Part shown: positions 11,236 to 21,844 of the stretch, piece by piece
How positions within the stretch are numbered: position 1 is the first letter of the stretch
How the letters are laid out: each line of letters begins with the position of its first letter
Assembly (NCBI GenBank): GCA_029851415.1
Contig: CM056743.1
Coordinates: forward strand, 10,718,727 to 10,782,726
DNA from: Eretmocerus hayati
Lineage: Eukaryota > Arthropoda > Insecta > Hymenoptera > Aphelinidae
Length of the DNA stretch: 64,000 nt
Direction of reading: 5' to 3'
The notes under the pieces: model-generated
The model's database searches: none
What the model saw: only the letters and a program-made list of their open reading frames with translations
What the model was told of the DNA's origin: nothing
Made by a program: the position numbers and the translations under genes

Positions 11236-11770
11236 CCCCCCCCCTAACAGATGGTCAACGTGTGATATCGATTACAACCTGTTAGAAGGTCATCGTTTAT
11301 TTTCAAAAATGCAAAATAATCAATTCGCTGATGTTGCCAATGTATCACCGGGAGATCTGCTTGACATTCATCTATTAGCATGTGTCAAAGATGATGTTTC
11401 CATGTTTGGTGCTTCGTTCCGTTTGGAGTACGATGACCGTCCCGACTTCGTGGGCAATTTATGCAATCGATCGGCCAAGAATGACAAAGTTGTCACACTG
11501 AATTCAGCGTTGAACAATTTCCTTTCGAATCAAGATACGGACATTCTAATCTCCGGTCGTCACTGGATTACTGTTATGTCATTCGATGGCGTATACTACA
11601 TGGCGGACCCCCAGCCATGTGGTCCCAAGGGCGCAAAAGCACGACCTGATTCAGGTAAAGGCTGTGTAATATCTTGCGACACTCTTGCCGAATTAGGAAG
11701 AATTTGCAAACGTTCTCTCAAAATGAAGAATCGATTTTTCGATCTTCATCATGTTTCGGCCCACCAAATC
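11163..11770 (+). pseudogene. Cysteine-protease-like domain 1 (C76-like), lacks catalytic residues
   Basis: First of two tandem copies of one domain within the Helitron ORF. GRQSLGMAVSTIIKA aligns with GVQCCAMVVASLARA of the second copy, but Ser (codon 11,193) stands where the second copy has Cys. The later ADPQPCG aligns with TDSHSCD, so the His is replaced by Gln (codon 11,612). GKGCVISCDTLAELGRICK matches GRSCIIQCKTFQDLINVCR downstream. A run of nine C (11,236-11,244) holds the frameshift that splits the domain: after it the frame reads WSTCDIDYNLLEGHRLFSK, which matches WSTEIFETVMIEGDILYSL of copy 2. The layout resembles the C76 deubiquitinase-type family; an OTU or ULP relation is possible. 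Confidence 0.6.
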
Positions 11771-11944
11771 GACAACCAAAATATACAAGTTCCCGTCAAT
11801 AACCCACCACAATCCCACAACTCCACCCCTAATGCACTTCTCTTGAATACCACCCCTAAAAATATATTTTCGCACTTAACTGATGATTCACACTACTTTA
11901 CACTAGATGAAAATTCCAGAATTCTTCGTGACACCACACATCAA

Positions 11945-12610
11945 GGTAATTCTAATGTGCTTAACTATGAATTTGCTGGCGTCCAGTGCTGCGCAATGGT
12001 CGTTGCAAGCCTCGCCCGAGCTCATATATTGTCCCCTGGCCGATGGTCAACTGAAATTTTCGAAACTGTCATGATTGAAGGCGATATCTTGTACTCCCTC
12101 ATCCGGAATCTATCGCGATTATCCAACTTCCCGATAGATCAAAGTGGGTTCTTGCATGTCAGAAATTTGGACACTATCCGTGAATCTTTCATAATGTACG
12201 ACCATGATTTCTCTATCCAATACCAAGAAGATACAGATTTGTTTGGCTCTCTTTGTGACGGTTTGAATGACGGTCAAGTTGGTAAAACATTAGCTCAATC
12301 TCTTCATTTAATGTTCGAAACTTATACATGTGGTATATTGATGGTCCATAACTCATCTTTTGGTATCATATACTGTAATAGATTTTATTTCATAACCGAC
12401 TCCCACTCGTGCGACTCCCGTGGTCTTTCGACTCACGATGGTCGCTCCTGCATCATTCAATGTAAAACTTTTCAAGATTTGATCAACGTGTGTCGTATAA
12501 AATTTGGAACTGGAAATGTTGTTTACAACCTCCACTGTGTGGAAGTTGGCACAGAATACGATCCCGTGTTGGATGAGATAATTCTGTCTCGAGAATATAC
12601 GGACAAGTAA
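11945..12610 (+). pseudogene. Cysteine-protease-like domain 2 (C76-like), catalytic residues present
   Basis: Second tandem copy. The nucleophile candidate is the Cys at 11,987 in GVQCCAMVV. The Asp/His pair is in FITDSHSC (Asp 12,398; His 12,404). Glycine-rich SCDSRG and the CIIQCKTF strand follow, as in the C76 fold, where Q-C at the nucleophile and D-x-H near the end are diagnostic. Such proteases in transposons would cut ubiquitin-like or polyprotein bonds, but no substrate can be inferred. The frame is continuous with the next segment except for one in-frame TAA (12,608-12,610). Confidence is higher for the duplication than for the family name. Confidence 0.6.
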
Positions 12611-13465
12611 AACTTTTTTCATGAAACCGTTATACATAACGACATCGACTCTACATCATCACACGACGAGTATTTACCATCATCTACTGCGAATCTCGTT
12701 GCTCGTTGTCAATCCAATCCTGATATATTTGTGACTTCTCGCGAGGTTCACGTCTCCTTTTCATCCCTTCCAAACATCAATGTCAACGACCCCCAAAGCT
12801 TTAACTTTTCTGATAATCTAATGGCCCCCAACCAATTACCATCCGAAAACGCTGAGTGTGTTGATAATACCAATACTACCCTCGGACTTTTGTCTCCTCC
12901 TCTAGTCAATTCTGATGTTCCGCCGAATCCCCCGCAACCACATCCAGTTCGAAATGTAAGACGAAACTCCACCTCTTTTTCTGCACCCATCGGGAACACC
13001 ACATCCTCTGAAATTTTTGCATCATCTGCTACCCACCCCCATATCCGTAACACTGGATCAGCACCAATGGATTCGTGCTCGGCTCCACATCTCGACCATC
13101 ATTATTTTCCGTATTTACATGTTGATGAACCTCTTTCAAACCAACGCCCGCCTGACGAATGTTCCCATACATGTCCAATTCAGACCGCCGTCATGTTACC
13201 AAATGACGCACGGCAACCTGATGTTGAGGACTTGTTTCTCGTCACTGAATACCCGAACAAAATTATCCGAAAAACTGAAAATAATATTGTTAACTTCGAC
13301 CACGAAAGGCGGGCCGAGGAATATGCCTGGTATCATCTTTTCTCTTTCGGCGTGAACGGTTTACGAGAACCAACTCGCACTGTGCCTATAACACCGTTAG
13401 ATTACGACCAGCACCGTGTTCTCGGCACCAACACGCGTTTCCAACGTAACGATTACGACATTTAG
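12611..13465 (+). pseudogene. Helitron protein, linker to Rep
   Basis: The frame of the protease-like domain continues after the TAA. It runs through a Pro/Ser/Asn-rich linker and then AEEYAWYHLFSFGVNGL and TPLDYDQHRVLGTNTRFQ, the standard block just before the Rep nuclease in Helitron proteins. The frame closes at 13,463, and the Rep sequence resumes in another frame that overlaps from 13,416. One small indel near 13,461 explains this. Confidence 0.65.
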
Positions 13466-14252
13466 TTGTAATGATTTACACTGGCTCGACATGAGAAAAG
13501 CACTCCTCATAGCTGATGGCCGTCCTGATGTCGATCCGTCTTCAATCGATACCATGGAAACCCAGCATCTAATTGAACTGTACCCCATCACAGTGTCCAG
13601 ACATTTTATGGTGCACGTTCATGCACTAATGAGACGTTCAAATTCAGATCCCACTATTTTCAAAGCCCCAGTTGTCGACCATTGGTGGCGTGTAGAATTT
13701 CAATCCCGTGGTAGTCCACATTTGCACATGGTTTTGTGGTTAGAAAATTACCCATCTTTCGATACTGATGAAGGTATCCGTATCCCAGACGGAGTAATTT
13801 CTTGCCAAATTCCTCCCGAAGATGCCGATTACTACAACCTCGTTGTTAAATGTCAAACTCATCATCACACCGCTACATGCAAAAAAAACAACACCCCATG
13901 TCGGTTTCATTCCCCAAGAGAGGAGTGCCCAGCGACCCGTGTTCGCGCATATTTGTCTGATGAGTATATTCGAAGCGGTGGTCGTGTGTGTATGTTGAAG
14001 CGCCGAAAATGCGACAGATGGATAAATAACTATAACATCAAGCTCCTGCGTATGTGGCAAGGGAATATTGACATAAAACCCTGTGGTTCAGCCGAAGCTA
14101 TAGCTTACTACATATGTAAATATATTTCCAAAGGTGAACCTCAAAATATCCAATCAAATCTAGCGGAAACAATCCGTCAAATTCACACGGAAGAAACAGA
14201 TGTTTCCCGACGATTATTCCGGAAGTGTATGAAAATTTTGCAAGAAAGATAA
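13416..14252 (+). pseudogene. Helitron Rep (HUH/Y2 nuclease) domain, truncated
   Basis: Rep nicks and joins DNA at Helitron ends during rolling-circle transposition. SRGSPHLHMVLWL carries the HUH-type metal-binding HxH (codons 13,719 and 13,725). IAYYICKYISKG carries the two Tyr three residues apart (14,109 and 14,121) that define the Y2 active site. A conserved HHHTATCKKNN..CRFHSPREEC Cys/His segment lies between them. The frame ends with KILQER just before a foldback insertion (14,257). The stretch that should join Rep to the helicase is missing, so the protein is truncated. Confidence 0.75.
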
Positions 14253-14256
14253 GTAT

Positions 14257-15014
14257 CCCCCCCCCTCATTCACTTTTTTTCAAAAGTAAAACTAGGCGAG
14301 TATGAGGTTTAGAAAAAAACCATTCATCTCCAGTACATCAAAACTTTAAATTTTATACGACATGGTTTAAACTCTTGGAAGGAATGAGATCTGAAACACC
14401 ATGTCGAGTATTTTTTGAGCCGATTTGTCACGATCAACATATCATCACTGGTAGAGACTAGAGCCACTTTACTCCAATCAAATCTTTCTTTCAATTCATC
14501 CTAATGGTGGTGGTTTGATAATTTCCTACTAGCTAATTGTCGATGAAATGGCCCGAAGTTTAGGTGAGTAGAAGAGGTACAGGGGAATATCGAAATAGAG
14601 AAAATATAACTGAGTTTAATTTGGTTTTCGTGATGATTCACTAAAATCTCATATCATACTCAGTTATATTTTCTCTATTTCGATATTCCCCTGTACCTCT
14701 TCTACTCACCTAAACTTCGGGCCATTTCATCGACAATTAGCAAGTAAGAAATTATCAAACCACCACCATTAGGATGAATTGAAAGAAAGATTTGATTGGA
14801 GTAAAGTGGCTCTAGTCAGTGATGATATGTTGATCGTGACAAATCGGCTCAAAAAATACTCGACATGGTGTTTTAGATCTCATTCCTTCCAAGAGTTTAA
14901 ACCATGTCGTATAAAATCTAAAGTTTTGATGTACTGGAGATGAATGGTTTTTTTTCTAAACCTCATACTCGCCTAGTTTTACTTTTGAAAAAAAGTGAAT
15001 GAGGGGGGGGGGGG
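14257..15014. mobile_element. 758-bp foldback element inside the Helitron
   Basis: Two arms of about 358 bp (14,257-14,615 and 14,658-15,014) are near-perfect inverted copies around a 42-bp loop. The outer ends are a run of nine C on the left and twelve G on the right, then TCATTCACTTTTTTT and its complement. AT flanks both sides (14,255-14,256 and 15,015-15,016), possibly a 2-bp target duplication. There is no coding capacity. The near identity of the arms suggests recent arrival or ongoing arm correction. Superfamily unknown. Confidence 0.75.
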
Positions 15015-15016
15015 AT

Positions 15017-15759
15017 CTCACTCCTTGGTTATAAAAATCCAAGGTTAACCACAAATTTTCCAAGCACTTGTCCCCACCGCACTTGAGAATTTCTTACACA
15101 CGGCTCCGTCATTTTTTCCATAAAAATACACTACTATCAGTGTATATTTAGTTCAGTTCAATCTGGAGAGCCATGCAGCTACAGGCAACAGCAATATTGC
15201 GGAGCCGCGACGAACACACAAAACACAACAAAGCAGACGAATCTCTCCTCCCTGTCCTTCTCGCATGGCGCTTTGTTGATCTTTACGTCACCTCTAGTCG
15301 TGGCTAGTTTCGAGTATCCACATCTGATGCAATAATTATAGAATCGAGAAATTCAGATAATTCGAAAATTCATTTATCCGCGATAACAAACCAGCTGGTC
15401 GGTGCCCGCGTTGCCCGGTACGCAGCAGACGGCCTCATTGCAGACTGCCGTCAACCGGACAGGAAGATCTTGCGCACGCGCTCCTATCTCTCTCTCTTCC
15501 TCGACCATCTTACATACCCAACACATGTGTAGTAGAGACGTTTCGATTAATCTCGAGTCGAAGCACGGGGCTGAAGAAATCGAACTGAGATGTAAAACGA
15601 AGGCATGAATTTTGCGGTGCTGAATAAAACGCGTCCAGTGCCCGGATTGAGAAAATCATTGTACAGGACTCTGAATCGCTTTAGAAAGGCTTTGCTAAAG
15701 CATTGCAGAGCTCTATGAGCAACGTTAAGAGGTTAATAATCCGAGTAGAAAAAAAGTGT
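15017..15759. other. Non-coding stretch between the foldback and the helicase ORF
   Basis: The part of the Helitron ORF expected here (several hundred codons between Rep and helicase) is not seen. The stretch holds a small CACTACTATCAGTG hairpin near 15,130 and a short frame (15,402-15,608) with no homology signal. Confidence 0.4.
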
Positions 15760-15861
15760 GAGGTTAAAAAACCCCAATTCAAAGTATAGATAGGCACAGC
15801 GCCTCGCTCGATTTTTCGTCTGCTCATACTCGCCAGCGAGGCGCTACCGCGCCTCTTGATC
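15760..15861 (+). pseudogene. Relic of the ORF found at 35-427
   Basis: Read from GAG-GTT-AAA-AAA-CCC-CAA it gives EVKKPQFKV, a stop, then a run ending ALPRLLIGV. It is codon-aligned without gaps to EVKKPQLGV...ALPRPLIDS on the minus strand near the left edge. Two stops (TAG, then TGA at 15,868) kill it. It is in the same frame as the helicase ORF just downstream. Confidence 0.4.
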
Positions 15862-15870
15862 GGCGTGTGA

Positions 15871-17961
15871 GTGCGCTTTCCGCCTGTGCCATTTGCCTCT
15901 GCGTCACAGTTCCCGAAATGCGTGTTTTTGAACACGAGGAAACCGGACGAGAGATACCGCGTATGCCGTTTCAATGATATGAATGAGCTCGACGGATTTT
16001 ACTCAAACATATTTGAAAGATATGAAAAACGTCCCTACGAGCACCCTGATTATGACTTCGTTAACATGAGTCTCATTGAATTCTCTATGAAATTTGAACC
16101 TCATTATCGAGTCACTGTCGACGAGGACGTCGATCTCATCGACGTACCAGATCCCGATCCGGGTACCAAACAAAAATTCATTCACCTCCAAGATGGTCAG
16201 CGCATGCTTATCCGAACAAGACCAGCCGTTGTACGGATGCCTTACTTTCAGATGACCGACAAAGCCGAACGATATTATTATAGTTTGTTACTCCAATACT
16301 TACCCTACCGGACCGAAAATGAAATTTTGGACGGATATGATACATCAAAAGCTGCATTTTTGGCACGTGAAGAACGCTTACAAACTGTAAATATTCACAT
16401 GCAAACTATGCGTCAAAGAGACAAACAACTAGAGAGCACCTTTAACCAAGTGCACGCTTTTGAGATCTTGAACGAGCATGTCCCTTTGATTGAAGAGCTC
16501 GAAGATGAACACGTGAATGAACCAATGCCCGAATCAGTTTTCCATCAAGGTATGAGATCTCTGAACGTGGGACAGAAACAATTTATTCAGCACGCTACCC
16601 AAAGTGTTGAACGTCAGTTGTATGGTGGCGATGAAAGGTTAAAAATCTTTCTTACAGGAAATGCTGGCACTGGCAAAACTCGAACCCTCACGCTTCTTGA
16701 AGAGCAATTAAGACGATGTTACCAACGCGATGTCGTGAAAAAATGTGCTTTAACAGGAGCTGCAACCAAACTAACTGGTGGTTCAACGATCCATAGTTTA
16801 TTCAAATTACCTGTGCAGAGAGACGGACGTTTAGTGCAGCTTCCCTTACTCACTGGACGAAATCTCCGCGAATTACGCAAAGTTTGGTCATCGATCGAAT
16901 TTCTATTCATTGATGAAATTTCCATGGTTCCATATGAGATGCTTTGTATGATTGATTCTCGATTGCGTCAACTAAAAAATTCAGATGAAGTATTCGGTGG
17001 TATAAATGTCATAGTTTTTGGTGATTTATTTCAACTGCCACCTGTAAAAGGCCATGCAATATACGACAAACCAATATTTATGCAACCCGCTACGAATTTG
17101 TGGCGTCTATTCTCACTGGTCGAATTGACTGAAAACATGCGTCAACAGGGATCATCTGAGTTTATCGACGTATTAAATGCGTTGCGAGTTGGTGCTATGC
17201 AGTCTCAACACTTCTCAACACTGCTCTCTCACGTAGGTGTCCCTGCTGAAGGCGAGTTCTCGATCGAGAAGGCGCTTAGAATTTACCCTACGAATGCCCA
17301 GGTGGCACATCACAATAACCGTGTTCTTGAACACTTCCGTTCGAAAGGTACAGTTCTGTATAGAATCAACGCGCAAGACAGGATCGTTGATTCAACAAGA
17401 GCCCTGAAGAACTTAACTGTCGACGATGTGGTTTATAGTGACATTAACAAAACCGGCGGTCTTCCTAAAAACCTCGAAATCTTCGTGGGTGCTGAAGTTA
17501 TGTTGAGGTCGAATATCGACGTTTCCAAGAAACTCGTAAACGGTTCCATAGGTTTCATTGAAGAGATTATCTGGCCTTATTTTCGCCGAGATCAGGTCGA
17601 TCCTTCCGACATACCCAGCGTAAAAGTTAATTTCGGCGCTGATGGTACACATATCATCCACCCACGTTCAGTTCAATTTCCCGCTAAAAACGGATTTGGC
17701 ACCGTCGAACGACGAATGCTATCACTTACTCTTTCTTGGGCGTCGACTGTGCACAAGATGCAGGGGAGCACCGTAGATTATTCTGTCGTATATCTCGGGT
17801 CGAAGCTCTGCGCCCCGGGTCAAGCGTATGTGGCCTTGAGCCGAGTCAAAACTTTGGAAGGTCTTTGCATTAAAGAATTAGAATGTTCAAAATTAAGCGG
17901 CACTAATTCTTGTAATGTTTCTGCATTAGCAGAGATGGAACGTTTGCGCAGCTTCAACTAA
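15871..17961 (+). CDS. Helitron Pif1-type helicase ORF
   Basis: A 5'-3' DNA helicase that would unwind the donor strand in rolling-circle transposition. The open frame is 696 codons. The first ATG is at 15,979 (Met37), but in an intact Helitron this would be the C-terminal part of one long protein, so no start of its own is expected. Walker A GNAGTGKT is at residues 263-270 and Walker B FLFIDEIS has its Asp-Glu at 348-349. VFGDLFQLPP lies near 388. The C-terminal STVHKMQGSTVD and QAYVALSRVKTLEG are the usual Pif1 motifs V and VI. The N-terminal 250 residues (FVNMSLIEFSMKFEP and beyond) are the Helitron linker. The frame is intact although the upstream part is decayed. Confidence 0.85.
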   Translation: MRFPPVPFASASQFPKCVFLNTRKPDERYRVCRFNDMNELDGFYSNIFERYEKRPYEHPDYDFVNMSLIEFSMKFEPHYRVTVDEDVDLIDVPDPDPGTKQKFIHLQDGQRMLIRTRPAVVRMPYFQMTDKAERYYYSLLLQYLPYRTENEILDGYDTSKAAFLAREERLQTVNIHMQTMRQRDKQLESTFNQVHAFEILNEHVPLIEELEDEHVNEPMPESVFHQGMRSLNVGQKQFIQHATQSVERQLYGGDERLKIFLTGNAGTGKTRTLTLLEEQLRRCYQRDVVKKCALTGAATKLTGGSTIHSLFKLPVQRDGRLVQLPLLTGRNLRELRKVWSSIEFLFIDEISMVPYEMLCMIDSRLRQLKNSDEVFGGINVIVFGDLFQLPPVKGHAIYDKPIFMQPATNLWRLFSLVELTENMRQQGSSEFIDVLNALRVGAMQSQHFSTLLSHVGVPAEGEFSIEKALRIYPTNAQVAHHNNRVLEHFRSKGTVLYRINAQDRIVDSTRALKNLTVDDVVYSDINKTGGLPKNLEIFVGAEVMLRSNIDVSKKLVNGSIGFIEEIIWPYFRRDQVDPSDIPSVKVNFGADGTHIIHPRSVQFPAKNGFGTVERRMLSLTLSWASTVHKMQGSTVDYSVVYLGSKLCAPGQAYVALSRVKTLEGLCIKELECSKLSGTNSCNVSALAEMERLRSFN

Positions 17962-18063
17962 CATTAGAAATATTGATTCCACGATTACCCATCATCCAAG
18001 ATCTTGCAGTCATATCGAAATTAATCCAAGAACACATTTTTCAAATATTCCAATTCAAACTAC

Positions 18064-18320
18064 AAAATAATCAAATAAAATGATGAAAAAGAAAATTTTT
18101 AAAAAACGCTTTCATTGACTTAACGCCCCATGCTACTTCCAAAAACAAAGTTAACGCACATAATTCTATATCCAAGATTCAGATCTGGTGATACGGATTT
18201 GTAATAACTATTCACGTGATCTTGGACGTCAATTTCCATTTTTAATCGGTCAATCATGTTTATCATACCTCCACATTCACACAAAATATCAGCTAACGCA
18301 AAATAAAAGCGTGGGGCGCC
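18064..18320. repeat. Left arm of an inverted-repeat element
   Basis: Inverted partner of 19,155-19,412. Shared words include GCTTTCATTGACTTAACGCC, CAAGATTCAGATCTGGTGAT and CACGTGATCTTGGACGTCAA. About 835 bp separate the arms. Confidence 0.65.
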
Positions 18321-18641
18321 AATGTTAAAAAGACAATAACAATCTCATGATTGGTGATTACCAGAGATTAATAATATCATTTAGGCCATTCATCGCGTTA
18401 GACATCCTATCGTTCATCAACTGGAGCTTCGCCATCAACATTACATCACTCTGATTGCTATATACGATTATATATCACACATTCCAAATTGTATACTCAA
18501 AGAACATCATACGTTTTATTAACGTAGCCGAATCATTAGTTGACCTAATAATGAATTACGTACATCGGTCTTGTGAAAAAAGCATGTACTGTCTCAATAC
18601 TCGTAACAGTGAGTTCAAAAAACTCTGATCAATATGTGTAC

Positions 18642-18683
<42 letters not shown>

Positions 18684-19154
18684 TTGTTCTAGTGTTGACA
18701 ACAATCACACAACATTTTAATATAATAGATCATGTAAGGTTTAATTTCAATGTTGTAATTCCATCGAAATATTATAGGACAATAATTGTGGGGTGGTGAG
18801 GATTTGCGATTTGTGATAATCCATATATTGTACTCTGTCGTTCCCTCAATGAATTCATATATCTATAACATTGGCTATGATTATTATCATTTACCACTCT
18901 ACTCCATAAATACAATACTAAGAATCTAGATGAGCCAATCATCCCGAGGCGTGTGATGTCATAATTATCAAAGCACAAATGTCATGTATGTTGAGATATC
19001 CAGGAAATCACACCGCGGTTCCTTATAATCAGGTTTCATCAGTGCCCCCAATCCTTATTCCTCGACTACACGCTCAGCCCATTATGGCTCACATTGTGTG
19101 CTTTCCAAACTCGCAATTATCGATTCCATCGTCTTCGCAATGGTGTGTTTCAAC
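18321..19154. other. Spacer between the inverted arms; (TA)n tract
   Basis: AT-rich with a (TA)n microsatellite at 18,651-18,679. There is no transposase frame, so the element is non-autonomous or its centre has been replaced. Confidence 0.4.
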
Positions 19155-19412
19155 CAAAGCGCACCACGCTTTTATTTTGCGTTAGCTGATATTTTGTGTG
19201 AATGTGGAGGTATGATAAAAATGATTGACCGATTAAAAATGGAAATTGACGTCCAAGATCACGTGAATAGTTATTACAAATCCGTATCACCAGATCTGAA
19301 TCTTGAATATAGAATTATGTGCGTTAACTTTGTTTTTGGAAGTAGCATGGGGCGTTAAGTCAATAAAAGCGTTTTTTATAAATTTTTTTTAATCATTTTA
19401 TTATTTCTCTCA
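19155..19412. repeat. Right arm of an inverted-repeat element; carries an open frame
   Basis: Reverse complement of 18,064-18,320 with few differences. On the plus strand this arm carries most of an 86-codon frame (19,098-19,358), with LADILCECGG, RLKMEIDVQDHVNSYYKS and a stop after SSMGR. The frame reads like real protein but matches nothing I know; it may be a captured exon fragment. Confidence 0.55.
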
Positions 19413-19455
19413 TCAGTGTAAGCGTAGCAGACGAGAAAGCCGAACGGTTCGAGCC

Positions 19456-20790
19456 GGCTATAAAGAGTTACGTGAAGTTGGCCCGCCACTTTGAGATGAA
19501 TATATCAAAAAATCAAGCAAAAAATCTCGAATTCAATGGTGCAACTCCTTTATTTTGAACAATTTGACCATTTGAGCAATGCATTTTCAAAGTGCTGAAA
19601 TATTACCCTCCACCAAAACACAATAAACGCTCATTACCCCGCGAATATATGCAGTAGGAAAACCCACGGGGGGTCAATTTGAAGCTCTTAATTTGACCTT
19701 TTCGATTCGATCATCAGACTTTATCACTATTCACGCAAAATTGTTTAAACAGGCTGGAAGGAGTCCCCATGTATAAGGTATAGGCAGGTGCCGACTGCTG
19801 GGGACCATCCCTGCCGAAAAAAATCGGGTGATTAATCAGCTGATTAATCAGCCAACTTATCAGGGGATCGTTCACTCAGAATTGCAAATTACCGAATATT
19901 CATTTTACTTCCTGGAACGCACCTGGAAGAGTCTGAAGGAGAAAAAAAAGATGAGAAGGGCTCAAAAATGAAAAAAAAACTATCACCGGCCTTCCCACTG
20001 TTGACACCCGTGGCCGGTGGTGGGATTCGAACCCACGACCTTCCGGTCACAAGTCGGACACCTTATCCTCGTGGCCAGCGAGTCAGGTTACTTGGTGACC
20101 CATAAAAGCCAGGCTTGAAAGGGTCATTCCGATCCGTCGAAGATTTCGAATGGAACGATTTTTCGATATTCCTTCCCGGTCTCGGTGAACAATAAGGAAC
20201 CTTGAAAAATATATTCCAAAGCATCTGCATGAGAGCCGCTCAGTCCAATGAAGAATTATTTTTGGCCTTGGTGAACAATGGAAAAATGCAAAAAATTATA
20301 TCTCGGGAGTTTTGAGGGTCGCTGAACTCGAATCCGGTGGAATTATTCCTCTACAATTTGCTTAAACAAAGTTGTGTAAACAATTTAAGCGGAAAAAATG
20401 TTTTCGACCTTGGTGAAAAATGGAAAAATCTGAATAAATATATTCTAAGGGTTTTGAGGGTCGCTGAACTCGAATCCGATGGGATTATTCCTCTACAATT
20501 CGTTCAAACGAAGTTGTCTGAACAATCGAAGCGGAAAAAATGTAATCGGCCTTGGTGAAAAAAGGAAAAATCTGGATAAATATATTTAAAGGGTACGTTT
20601 TGAGGGTCGCGGAACTCGGATCCGATGGAATTATTACTCTACGATGTGTTTAAACAAAGTTGTTTGAATAATTTAAGCGGAAAAATTCTTTTCGGCCTTG
20701 GTGAACAATGGTGAGATCCGGAAAAATATAATTCGGTGGTTTCGAGAGTCACGGAACTCGAATGAAATGAAAATATCTGAGCTCATTTGA
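19456..20790. repeat. tRNA-bearing repeat, copy 1
   Basis: Inverted relative to 37,145-38,225. Both share the block from TATAAAG.GTTACGTGAAGTT through CAAAGTGGCGGGCC, the TGATTAATCAGC region, the tRNA-like segment, and a 3' part of tandem units each reading GAGGGTCGCTGAACTCGAAT...GCCTTGGTGAA. Copy 1 has about three and a half of these roughly 130-bp units (20,300-20,760). Confidence 0.65.
20011..20077 (-). ncRNA. tRNA-like segment in repeat copy 1
   Basis: On the minus strand it runs from TGGCCACGAGGATAAGG to CCACCACCGGCCA. The ends pair TGGCC/GGCCA. GTGGGTTCGAATCCCAC forms a proper T arm with a perfect B box. The putative anticodon loop CTTGTGA would read TGT. The D arm is short, so this is a tRNA-derived repeat head, not a working gene. 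Confidence 0.5.
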
Positions 20791-20869
20791 TTTGATTCGT
20801 GACTATAAATACCAGTCTTTTCGGGGGATTATGTGTTCCGGTTACTTACTATTTGTATATAAGATGAAG

Positions 20870-21640
20870 ATCTTCATTCATGTTCATGAAAATGATGAGA
20901 CACTCTTTTTCGAACATTTGGAAAGGCTGGCACAACAAAACCACAGAGAATTGCATTGATTTTGATTGGTTTATGTAAAGATTCGACATTGAAAGGATCA
21001 GAATTCAATCGCCAATTATCGATAGGGTCGTTTAGTTTTCAAAACAGTAAAAGAGATCTTCATCTGCATTAATATAGGTGAAGATGTCTTTGAGTTACTC
21101 AAAAACCAAGCGACGTACTCGATATTTTCCGATTCAATTTATATGCTTCCAATGTCCCATCTCCACATAAACCAATCCAAATCAATGAATTTTTAGATTC
21201 TTTTTGGGATGACTTTTGGGAATGTTCGAAGAAGAGGCCTTCATCATTCTTATGTATATCGATGAAGATGTCTTTTAGTTATTTGAAAACTAAACGGCGT
21301 ACTCGATATTTTTGATTGAAATTTCATCCTTCCAATGTCTAATCTTCACATAAACCAATCCAAATCAATACATCAGTTTTTCATGGCTCGGTTGGGCTAA
21401 CCTCTGTGAGTATTTTGAGGATAGTATCTCATCATTCTTATATGAATATAGATGAAGATCTCATCATTTCTATAGATATAGATGGAGCCTTCCAATGTCC
21501 GATCTTTACATAAAAAATCAAAATCAATGCAAACCTTTACGGTTCTTTTGGGATGATCTCTGGGAATGCTTCGTGGTCAGTATTTCATAATTCTCACAAA
21601 TATACATGAAGATGTCTTTTAGTTGTTTACAAACTACTTT
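20870..21640. repeat. Diverged tandem repeat, unit about 195 bp
   Basis: Units share GATGAAGATGTCTTTTAGTT, the AAACGGCGTACTCGATATTT segment, TTCCAATGTC and CACATAAACCAATCCAAATC. About four plus-oriented units run from 21,055 to 21,640. A partial inverted unit precedes them at 20,870-21,050. Confidence 0.55.
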
Positions 21641-21844
21641 GGAAAAACTCCTTCCCGTTTTTCAGTACGATTAATACGACACAACAATACGATTTCGTGA
21701 AATAATTCACAATACGTGAATTTTTTTACTGGACATATTGAATATTCAATGCGCAATATGAAATCATTCTTCAGCACAGCTGATTGAAAAGTAACAATTT
21801 ATATTGAATATTAAATGATTACGTCTCGAATACCGTGAAAGTTT

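Noticed and set aside
20011..20077. Functional tRNA gene
   Set aside because: The D arm is too short and two acceptor pairs are mismatched. It sits within a dispersed repeat.
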